DNA of 14,983 nucleotides from an uncultured Intestinimonas sp. (GTDB lineage Bacteria; Bacillota_A; Clostridia; Oscillospirales; Oscillospiraceae): NCBI GenBank assembly GCA_958435885.1, contig CAUBHZ010000012.1:1-14983 (forward strand), read 5' to 3'. A program made the translations under genes and the position numbers. The first letter of the stretch is position 1, and every line of letters starts with the position of its first letter. The notes beneath the pieces are model-generated. The model searched no databases. It saw only the letters and a list, made by a program, of their open reading frames with translations, and was not told the DNA's origin. Positions 1-5,506 of this stretch are shown in pieces.

Positions 1-717
1 GTCCTCCAACTGGACGATCTCCTGGTCCTCCTGCGGGTCGAACTCGTCGTAGATGTTGCCCACGATCTCCTCCAGCAGGTCCTCCATGGTCAGAAGCCCC
101 GACGTGCCGCCGTACTCGTCCACCACGATGGCCATGTGGACCTTCTTGCTCTGCATGTCCCGGAACAGCACGTCGGCCCGCACCGACTCCGGCACGAAGT
201 AGGCCGGACGCAGCAGCTCCCGGATGGGCTTGGGCTCCGGATGGCGGCTGTTGAGGAAGTAGTCCCGGCTGCTCAGGATGCCCAGCACATCGTCGGCGTC
301 CTCTCCGCACACCGGGAACCGGGACAGGCCCGACTCCTCGATGGTCTTGACGATCTCCTCGTCGGTGTCCTCCGCCCACAGCAGCACCATGTCGGTGCGG
401 TGGACCATCACGTCCTCGGCCACCGTGTCGTTGAACTCGAAGACGTTCTCGATCATCTCCTTCTCACCGGCCTCCATGTCCCCCTTCTCCTCGCTCAGGT
501 CCATGAGGGCCCGCAGGTCCTCCTCGGAGACCGACTCACGCCCGGCGTCCGGCTTGATCCGGGTCAGGCGCAGAAAGGCGTTCCACGCGGCGTTGATCCC
601 GCCCCCAAAGGGCGCCCACGCCTGGGACAGCAGCGCCCCCAGCAGAAACAGGACGACGCCCGCAAGTATGTACGGCCATAATGGGTCCGGCAGCAAAACA
701 AATTCCTCCTCGTACAT
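1..717 (-). CDS. CBS-domain hemolysin/CorC-family protein, partial (C-terminus beyond left edge)
   Basis: 239 residues are visible, reading leftward off the window. Residues about 13-35 form a single membrane segment (WPYILAGVVLFLLGALL). An acidic linker with EEDLRALMDLSEEKG and MIENVFEF follows. Then comes a CBS pair: the first from about 103 (VMVHRTDMV, SGLSRFPVCGE) and the second from about 170 (VPESVRADVLF, MAIVVDEYGGTSGLLTMED). It ends at GNIYDEFDPQED, the usual junction to a CorC_HlyC domain that would lie outside the window. Relatives are linked to divalent cation (Mg/Co) efflux or homeostasis; CBS pairs typically sense adenine nucleotides. The usual four-helix DUF21 (CNNM) core is absent, leaving one anchor helix, an architecture between soluble CorC and full CNNM proteins. 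The start is uncertain: an in-frame ATG at 747 would add 10 residues and has only a weak GGAA ahead of it, and the ATG at 717 has no clear ribosome site. Confidence 0.85.
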   Translation of the reverse strand, partial: MYEEEFVLLPDPLWPYILAGVVLFLLGALLSQAWAPFGGGINAAWNAFLRLTRIKPDAGRESVSEEDLRALMDLSEEKGDMEAGEKEMIENVFEFNDTVAEDVMVHRTDMVLLWAEDTDEEIVKTIEESGLSRFPVCGEDADDVLGILSSRDYFLNSRHPEPKPIRELLRPAYFVPESVRADVLFRDMQSKKVHMAIVVDEYGGTSGLLTMEDLLEEIVGNIYDEFDPQEDQEIVQLED

Positions 718-765
718 CCGGCCGAGAACCCATGCCCCGGCCGTCATTTTTCCGGTTTGGTCAAC

Positions 766-794
766 ATTATAGCACAGAGAAGAAAACTTTTCAC
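766..794 (-). promoter_or_regulatory. Sigma-A-type promoter for the CBS-domain gene
   Basis: On the minus strand, GTGAAA (789-794) and a consensus TATAAT (766-771) are 17 bp apart, and TGC before the -10 gives an extended -10 element. Transcription would start near 759, leaving a leader of about 11 nt to the ATG at 747 or about 41 nt to the ATG at 717. It lies back to back with the promoter of the CLC gene. Confidence 0.6.
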
Positions 795-801
795 TATAAA
801 G

Positions 802-830
802 TTCAACTGAGCGCCGGGATGTGGTATACT
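802..830 (+). promoter_or_regulatory. Probable promoter for the CLC transporter gene
   Basis: TTCAAC (802-807) and TATACT (825-830) are 17 bp apart, with TGG directly before the -10 (extended -10). The -35 is weak (three matches to consensus). The leader to the ATG at 890 would be about 50 nt. I see no fluoride (crcB) riboswitch pattern in it. Confidence 0.5.
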
Positions 831-889
831 GTTCTCACTTTTTCCTGTCTCTTCCCGTATGACAGTGCCTTTTCAGGAGATGATGAGAG

Positions 890-2164
890 ATGAAGTCCCT
901 TCCCGCTCCCCTGCGTGCCCTGCCCGACGAGCTGGGCGATTTTCTCCGCCGCGCCCTCTTCTCCGTCCTCATCGGCCTGCTGGTGGGCGCCGTGGGTGTG
1001 GCCTTCCACTACGGCATCGACCTGGCCACCGAGCTGCGCCAGGAGCACCACTGGCTACTCTTCCTCCTCCCCCTGGGCGGCCTGGCCATCGTGCTCCTCT
1101 ACCAGGTGTGCGGCATGGAGAAGGACCAGGGCACCAACCTGGTGCTGGTGGCCGTCCGGGAGCATGAGCCCATGCGCCTGCGCACCGCCCCCCTCATCTT
1201 CCTCTCCACCGTCCTCACCCACCTGGTGGGCGGCTCCGCCGGCCGGGAGGGCGCCGCCCTCCAGCTGGGCGCCTCCATCTCCAGCAAGATCGGCCACAAG
1301 CTGGGCCTGGAGCCCGAAGAGGGCCGCATCGTCACCGTCTGCGGCATGGCCGCCGCCTTCTCCGCCCTCTTCGGCACCCCCCTCACCGCCGCCGTCTTCG
1401 CCCTGGAGGTGGTCCACGTGGGCATCATGCAGTACGCCGCCCTGGTCCCCGCCTTCCTCGCCTCCCTCACCGGCTTCCTGCTGGCCGGCTGGCTGGGCGT
1501 CCCCCCCACCGCCTACACCGTCTCCGGCCTAGCCGCGCTCTCCCCCCTCTCCCTCCTCCAGATGGTGGTGCTGGGCGCCCTGTGCGCCGTGCTGGCCGTC
1601 TTTTTCTGCGCCGTCACCCACGGCGCCGGCCACCTCTACGCCAAGGTCCTCCCCGACCCCCGGTTCCGGGCCCTGGCGGGCGGCGCCCTGGTCCTCCTCC
1701 TCTCCCTGCTGGACGGCGGTCTGGCCCACCAGTACTACAACGGCGCAGGCGGCAACCTGGTGGAGGCCGCCGTCACCGGCGCCGGACTCGGCGTGGAGCC
1801 CTGGGCCTTCCTGGCCAAGCTCCTCTTCACCGCCGTCACCCTGGGCGCCGGCTTCCGGGGCGGCGAGATCGTCCCCGCCTTCGCCTGCGGCGCCACCTTC
1901 GGCTGCGTCATCGCCCCCTACCTGGGCCTGTCCCCCTCCTTCGGCGGCGCCGCCGCCATGGTGGCCACCTTCTGCGGCGTCACCAACTGCCCCATCTCCT
2001 CCATCCTCCTGGCCTACGAGCTCTTCGGCGGCGGCGGCCTCCCCCTCTACGCCCTGGCCATCGCCGTGGCCTACCGCCTGTCCGGCTACTCCGGCCTCTA
2101 CAGCGAACAGGTCATCCTCTACTCCAAGCGGGACCCCAGGGAGATTGACCGCAAAGCGAAGTGA
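890..2164 (+). CDS. CLC-family anion/proton antiporter, probable fluoride-type (CLC-F)
   Basis: A 424-residue polytopic CLC protein with no C-terminal CBS domains. The gating motif GREG is at 118-121, with Glu120 as the external gating glutamate. The late-helix motif LGAGFRGGEIVPAF is at 318-331. Three features depart from chloride CLCs. The GSGIP stretch carrying the chloride-binding serine is replaced by CGMEKDQGTNLV (74-85), with Met76 at the serine position. GREG is followed by Ala, not Pro. In TPLTAAVFALEVV (163-175) the internal proton glutamate position (EcClC E203) is Val174. Loss of the binding serine, and a channel-like valine at that glutamate while still antiporting, are published hallmarks of the CLC-F clade that exports fluoride. 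AGGAGA at 875-880 is 9 nt before the ATG. CLC membership is certain; fluoride specificity is inferred from these residues. Confidence 0.93.
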   Translation: MKSLPAPLRALPDELGDFLRRALFSVLIGLLVGAVGVAFHYGIDLATELRQEHHWLLFLLPLGGLAIVLLYQVCGMEKDQGTNLVLVAVREHEPMRLRTAPLIFLSTVLTHLVGGSAGREGAALQLGASISSKIGHKLGLEPEEGRIVTVCGMAAAFSALFGTPLTAAVFALEVVHVGIMQYAALVPAFLASLTGFLLAGWLGVPPTAYTVSGLAALSPLSLLQMVVLGALCAVLAVFFCAVTHGAGHLYAKVLPDPRFRALAGGALVLLLSLLDGGLAHQYYNGAGGNLVEAAVTGAGLGVEPWAFLAKLLFTAVTLGAGFRGGEIVPAFACGATFGCVIAPYLGLSPSFGGAAAMVATFCGVTNCPISSILLAYELFGGGGLPLYALAIAVAYRLSGYSGLYSEQVILYSKRDPREIDRKAK

Positions 2165-2183
2165 ACGCCCTTTTTCATTCCCA

Positions 2184-2244
2184 AACAAGGAGCTTTCCTA
2201 TGAATATTTTCGATATTATGGGACCAGTTATGGTTGGCCCGTCG
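2184..2244 (+). repeat. Left copy of a 61-bp direct repeat (sdaAB ribosome site plus first 15 codons)
   Basis: Identical to 2420-2480 at 59 of 61 positions, offset by exactly 236 bp. The two differences (2205/2441 and 2211/2447) are both synonymous third-position T/C changes in the MNIFDI codons. The T-rich sequence just upstream of each copy is also loosely similar. Confidence 0.95.
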
Positions 2245-2283
2245 CCCCAGCCCATGGTCCATGGGCCGGGGACCCCGCATTGA
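2200..2283 (+). pseudogene. Truncated 5' copy of sdaAB (27-codon open frame)
   Basis: This ATG has the same AAGGAG (2187-2192) and 7-nt spacing as the real sdaAB start. It encodes MNIFDIMGPVMVGPS, the invariant N-terminus of the serine dehydratase beta subunit. It then runs into unrelated sequence (PQPMVHGPGTPH) and stops at TGA 2281-2283. It cannot make an enzyme. Because its initiation signals are intact it would probably be translated as a short peptide ahead of sdaAB, so it could be a decayed duplicate or an accidental leader peptide. The synonymous differences from the intact gene argue against an assembly artefact. Confidence 0.8.
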
Positions 2284-2419
2284 TCTCACTTCCTCGGGCG
2301 GAGTGAATCCGCCCTGCGGCAAGGTCCCGGGACAAGCCCGGGACACTTGGACGCGCCCGACGGCGCGGCTCGCTTCCGCTCGCGGACGACGGCCCCACCC
2401 CACCTCTTTTCTCACTCTC
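2245..2419 (+). repeat. Hairpin-rich 175-bp insert between the two sdaAB starts
   Basis: No credible protein. Three inverted repeats lie in a row: CCCATGG/CCATGGG (2251-2265, 1-nt loop), GGGCGGA/TCCGCCC (2296-2314, loop GTGAA) and GTCCCGGG/CCCGGGAC (2324-2344, loop ACAAG). They are followed by a GC-rich stretch with repeated GCTCGC and GACGG words (2355-2392). This resembles REP/BIME-like or MITE-like dispersed palindromic repeats of intergenic regions. Whether it recurs in the genome cannot be seen from one window. No run of T follows any hairpin, so they are not obvious intrinsic terminators. The insert splits the duplicated sdaAB 5' ends. Confidence 0.6.
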
Positions 2420-2480
2420 AACAAGGAGCTTTCCTATGAACATTTTTGATATTATGGGACCAGTTATGGTTGGCCCGTCG
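2420..2480 (+). repeat. Right copy of the 61-bp direct repeat (functional sdaAB start)
   Basis: Partner of 2184-2244. This copy continues without a break into the full sdaAB frame (MVGPSSSHTAGAVRIG). Recombination between the two copies would delete 236 bp and leave a single intact gene. Confidence 0.95.
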
Positions 2481-3104
2481 TCCTCCCACACCGCCGGGGC
2501 GGTGCGGATCGGACTCATCACCCGGCACCTGCTGGGCAGTCAGCCCGTCTCCGCCCAACTCCTCCTCCACGGCTCCTTCGCCGCCACCGGCAAGGGCCAC
2601 GGCACCGACCGGGCCCTGGTGGCCGGGCTGCTGGATATGGCCCCCGACGACCCCCGCATCCCCCGCTCCTTCGTCCTGGCCAAGGAGGCCGGCATGGAGC
2701 TCCACATCTCCACCGCCGTCCTCCGGGGCGCCCACCCCAACACCGTCCTCCTCCGGGTCCGGGACGCCCAGGGCCGGGAGATGGAGGTCAACGCCTCCTC
2801 CCTGGGCGGCGGACGGGTACGGGTCAACGCCATCGACGGCATGGAGGCCACCTTCACCGGCGACTACCCCACCCTCATCATCCGCAACCAGGACCGGCCC
2901 GGCGCCGTGGCCGAGGTCTCCGCCATCCTCTCCCGGCGGCAGGTGAACATCGCCACCATGCAGCTCTACCGGGACAAGCGGGGCGGACTGGCCGTCATGG
3001 TGCTGGAGAGCGACCAGCCCATCTGGGACGAGGCGGTGGAGGAGCTGCGCTCCTCCCCGGGCATCGTCCGGGTGACCTATCTGGACATGGAAGGGGGACA
3101 TTGA
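2436..3104 (+). CDS. sdaAB: L-serine ammonia-lyase (serine dehydratase), iron-sulfur-dependent, beta subunit
   Basis: A 222-residue protein that pairs with the downstream alpha subunit to convert L-serine to pyruvate and ammonia in the cytoplasm. The N-terminus MNIFDIMGPVMVGPSSSHTA with GAVRIG is the family signature. TGKGHGTDRALVAG (51-64) is the conserved loop of the beta domain. Residues about 148-222 form an ACT domain (NQDRPGAVAEVSAILSRRQVNIATM), a likely ligand-binding regulatory module. The length is normal for the two-subunit type. AAGGAG at 2423-2428 with 7-nt spacing supports the start. The stop is one base before the sdaAA ATG, so the two are surely co-transcribed. I see no promoter directly upstream; transcription may come through from the CLC gene or from within the insert. 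The duplicated 5' end upstream is odd and described separately. Confidence 0.96.
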   Translation: MNIFDIMGPVMVGPSSSHTAGAVRIGLITRHLLGSQPVSAQLLLHGSFAATGKGHGTDRALVAGLLDMAPDDPRIPRSFVLAKEAGMELHISTAVLRGAHPNTVLLRVRDAQGREMEVNASSLGGGRVRVNAIDGMEATFTGDYPTLIIRNQDRPGAVAEVSAILSRRQVNIATMQLYRDKRGGLAVMVLESDQPIWDEAVEELRSSPGIVRVTYLDMEGGH

Positions 3105-3105
3105 C

Positions 3106-3963
3106 ATGGCATTCGGTTCTGTGGAGAGCCTCCTCCGGGCATCGGAGTCCGTCCCGGTGTGGGAGGCCGTCCTCCTGGACGACCTCAGCGACCGGGGCGT
3201 GGAGCGGGAGGCCTCCTGGGAGAAGATGACGGGGCTCTGGCGGGCCATGGAGGAGTCCGTGGCCAGCTATGACCCGGAGCGCCGCTCCGCCTGCGGCCTC
3301 ACCGGCGGCGACGGCGCTAAAGTCGAACAGGCTCAGATCGGGCTGTGCGGACCGGTGCTCACCGCCGTCATGGCCACCGCGTTGAAGGTGGGCGAGTGCA
3401 ACGCCTGCATGGGCCGCATCGTGGCCGCCCCCACCGCCGGAGCCAGCGGCGTCCTCCCCGCCGTGCTGCTGCCCATGAAGGAGAAGTACGGCTTTACCGA
3501 CGAGGATATGGTCCGTGCCCTCTATGTGGCCGCCGGCTTCGGACAGGTCATTGCCACCCGGGCCTCCATCGCCGGAGCCGAGGGCGGCTGCCAGGCCGAG
3601 GTGGGCTCGGCCTCCGCCATGGCCGCCGCCGCCCTGGTCTCTCTCATGGGCGGCACCCCGGATCAGATGGCCCGGGCCTGCGCCACCGCCCTCCAGAACC
3701 TGATGGGCCTGGTGTGCGACCCGGTGGCCGGGCTGGTGGAGCTGCCCTGCGTCAAGCGCAACGTCATCGGTGCCGTCAACGCCCTCACCGCCGCCGAGCT
3801 GGCCCTGGCCGGGGTGGAGAGCCCCATCCCCTGCGACGAGGTCATCGACGCCATGCGCGCCGTGGGCGACGTCCTCCCCGCCTCCCTCCGGGAGACCGGC
3901 GGCGGCGGTCTGGCCGCCACCCCCACCGGCCGCCGCATCGCCGAGGAGCTGCTGGGCCGGTAG
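3106..3963 (+). CDS. sdaAA: L-serine ammonia-lyase (serine dehydratase), iron-sulfur-dependent, alpha subunit
   Basis: 285 residues, full length for the catalytic subunit, which carries the oxygen-sensitive [4Fe-4S] cluster. The cluster cysteines fit Cys162 in EGGCQAEVGSASAMAAAAL, and Cys204 and Cys215 in CDPVAGLVELPC, the spacing known from the Legionella enzyme. GECNACMGRIVAAPTAGASG (97-115 region) and the glycine-rich tail RETGGGGLAATPTGRRIAEE are also characteristic. The ATG follows the sdaAB stop by one base, with GGAAGGGGG (about 3090-3098) as ribosome site. Together the pair allows serine catabolism and energy gain in anaerobes. It ends with TAG at 3961-3963, and the next promoter begins almost at once. 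No hairpin terminator is visible. Confidence 0.96.
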   Translation: MAFGSVESLLRASESVPVWEAVLLDDLSDRGVEREASWEKMTGLWRAMEESVASYDPERRSACGLTGGDGAKVEQAQIGLCGPVLTAVMATALKVGECNACMGRIVAAPTAGASGVLPAVLLPMKEKYGFTDEDMVRALYVAAGFGQVIATRASIAGAEGGCQAEVGSASAMAAAALVSLMGGTPDQMARACATALQNLMGLVCDPVAGLVELPCVKRNVIGAVNALTAAELALAGVESPIPCDEVIDAMRAVGDVLPASLRETGGGGLAATPTGRRIAEELLGR

Positions 3964-3966
3964 CCG

Positions 3967-3996
3967 TTGCGCAGAACTCCCAGTTTGTGATATACT
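3967..3996 (+). promoter_or_regulatory. Probable promoter for the glyoxalase/O-acetylation gene run
   Basis: TTGCGC (3967-3972) and TATACT (3991-3996) are 18 bp apart, with TGA just before the -10 (extended -10). A second A/T-rich TATATT lies at 4001-4006. The local AT-rich patch stands out sharply from GC-rich neighbours. The leader to the ATG at 4026 is about 25 nt and contains AAAGGAG. Confidence 0.5.
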
Positions 3997-4025
3997 GCAC
4001 TATATTTGCCAAAGGAGTTTCGACC

Positions 4026-4394
4026 ATGTTTACCTTCAACCACTTCAACTTCAACGTCCTGGACCTGGAGCGGAGCCTCACCTTCTACAAGGACGCCCTG
4101 GGCCTGGTCCCCGTGTCCAAAAAGGAGGCCGACGACGGCTCCTTCACCCTGGTCTACCTGGGGGACGGCGTGTCCGCCTTCACCCTGGAGCTCACCTGGC
4201 TCAAGGACCGGACCGAGCCCTACGACCTGGGCGAGGGGGAGTTCCACCTGGCCTTCACCGTGCCCGACCTGGACGCCGCCCACCGGAAGCACCAGGACAT
4301 GGGCTGCATCTGCTTTGAAAATCCCGCTATGGGGATCTACTTCATTGAGGACCCGGACGGCTACTGGATCGAGATCGTCCCGGACAAGGGGTGA
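4026..4394 (+). CDS. VOC-family protein, glyoxalase I (lactoylglutathione lyase)-like
   Basis: 122 residues with two beta-alpha-beta-beta-beta modules of the vicinal oxygen chelate fold: NHFNFNVLDLERSLTFYKDALGL (5-27) and FHLAFTVPDLDAAH (73-86), ending FIEDPDGYWIEIVP. The four expected metal ligands are present: His6, Glu55 (FTLEL), His74 and Glu116 (WIEI). The FYKDALGL and EDPDGYWIE motifs match glyoxalase I, which detoxifies methylglyoxal hemithioacetals. The thiol cofactor used here is unknown, and other VOC functions (resistance protein, isomerase) remain possible. AAAGGAG at 4011-4017 supports this ATG over a long in-frame extension upstream that would run through sdaAA. Its stop is 4 nt before the next ATG, so it shares a transcript with the acyltransferase. 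Confidence 0.88.
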   Translation: MFTFNHFNFNVLDLERSLTFYKDALGLVPVSKKEADDGSFTLVYLGDGVSAFTLELTWLKDRTEPYDLGEGEFHLAFTVPDLDAAHRKHQDMGCICFENPAMGIYFIEDPDGYWIEIVPDKG

Positions 4395-4398
4395 GGAC

Positions 4399-5478
4399 AT
4401 GGCAGGGAAACAGGAAGGCGGTCGGCTGGTCTATGCCGATCTGATGCGGGTGGCCGCCATGCTGGCCGTCATCATCATCCACGTCTCCGGGGGGTGGCTG
4501 GAGTCCCTCCCCGTGGGGACGGCGGACTGGCACGCCCTCAACGCCTGGGACAGCCTCACCCGCTGGGCCGTCCCCGTCTTTGTCATGTGCAGCGGCATGT
4601 TCCTGCTGGACCCTAAAAAGTCCCTCTCCCTGCCCACCCTCTTCTTCCGCTATTTTCTCCGGATGGTCACCGCCCTCTTCTTCTGGGGCATGGCCTATCA
4701 CCTGCTCTATGATTTCCTCAACGGCGTCCTGAGCCTGGACAGCCTCCCCCACGCCCTCTACGCCGTGGTGCTGGGCAACACCGAGACCCACCTGTGGTTC
4801 CTCACCATGATGATGGGCCTCTATCTCCTCACGCCCATTCTCCGGGCCTTCATCCGGGGCGCCTCCCGGGGGGACCTCCACTGGTTCTTCCTCATCTACG
4901 CCGTCTTTATGCTGGTCCTCCCCCTCTTCCTCCGGCTCCGGGGGAGTCAGACTGCCGCCCTCTACGCCGACCGCTTCTACCTCAACTTCACCCTGGCCTT
5001 TCCGCCCCTGGCCTACGTGGGCTATTTTGTGGCGGGCTACTACTTAAAGACCTACACCCTGGGCCGCATCGCGGAATGGCTCATCTATCTGCTGGGCATC
5101 GCCGGAGCTGTGGCCACGGTGGGAGGGACTACCCTTCTTTCCACCCGGGCCAGCGGGCTGGACACCACCCTGTACAGCTACCTCACCCCCAATGTGGCCG
5201 CCATGGCGGTGGCCGTCTTCGTCCTCTTCCGGTATCTGCTGGGCGTGAGCGACGAGCGCTCCCGGAAGGGGCAGGTCAGCGCCATGGCCGCCTGCGGCTT
5301 CGGCGTCTACCTCTCCCACGTGGTCTTTCTCATCCTCCTGCGCCACTTCGGCCTGGCCATCCTGCCCATCCCGGCAGCGGTGGCGGTGCCCCTCCTGACC
5401 ATAGTCATTTTTATCCCCAGCTACGCCCTCTCCTGGCTCCTCCACAAGCTGCCGGTGGTGGGCCGCTACCTCACCTGA
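4399..5478 (+). CDS. Acyltransferase-3 family membrane protein (OafA/WecH-like)
   Basis: 359 residues and about ten hydrophobic helices. The N-terminal helix carries the family's R-X10-H signature: Arg17 in LMRVAAMLAVIIIHVSGGW and the probable catalytic His28. WAVPVFVMCSGMFLL (about 56-70) and THLWFLTMMMGLYLLTP (about 130-146) are also typical. Such proteins move acyl groups, often acetyl, from the cytoplasm to surface glycans, peptidoglycan or lipids. No SGNH domain is fused here; the DHHW protein two genes on may fill that role. The start at 4399 is supported by GGGGTGAGG just ahead and by the 4-nt gap from the VOC stop; an upstream in-frame extension would overlap the whole VOC gene. The substrate cannot be told from sequence. 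Confidence 0.9.
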   Translation: MAGKQEGGRLVYADLMRVAAMLAVIIIHVSGGWLESLPVGTADWHALNAWDSLTRWAVPVFVMCSGMFLLDPKKSLSLPTLFFRYFLRMVTALFFWGMAYHLLYDFLNGVLSLDSLPHALYAVVLGNTETHLWFLTMMMGLYLLTPILRAFIRGASRGDLHWFFLIYAVFMLVLPLFLRLRGSQTAALYADRFYLNFTLAFPPLAYVGYFVAGYYLKTYTLGRIAEWLIYLLGIAGAVATVGGTTLLSTRASGLDTTLYSYLTPNVAAMAVAVFVLFRYLLGVSDERSRKGQVSAMAACGFGVYLSHVVFLILLRHFGLAILPIPAAVAVPLLTIVIFIPSYALSWLLHKLPVVGRYLT

Positions 5479-5506
5479 AACCCTCACACACAAAGGAGTC
5501 CCGCCC

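Noticed and set aside
831..889. Fluoride riboswitch before the CLC gene
   Set aside because: Expected because of the CLC-F-like residues, but none of the conserved riboswitch words is visible and the leader is short.
136..893. Plus-strand open frames across the CBS-domain gene and intergenic region
   Set aside because: They are antisense to a clear CBS-domain frame and have no ribosome site or recognisable motif.
2184..2480. A conventional transposon insertion with target-site duplication
   Set aside because: The flanking repeat is 61 bp, far longer than normal target duplications, and there is no transposase or terminal inverted repeat pair at the insert ends.
3345..4394. A 349-residue open frame ending in the VOC protein
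   Set aside because: The first two-thirds are an Arg/His-rich shadow of sdaAA. The VOC domain starts at 4026 behind AAAGGAG.
4006..4398. Upstream extension of the acyltransferase frame
   Set aside because: It is a Ser/Thr/Pro/Trp-rich shadow of the VOC gene; the acyltransferase has its own start and ribosome site at 4399.
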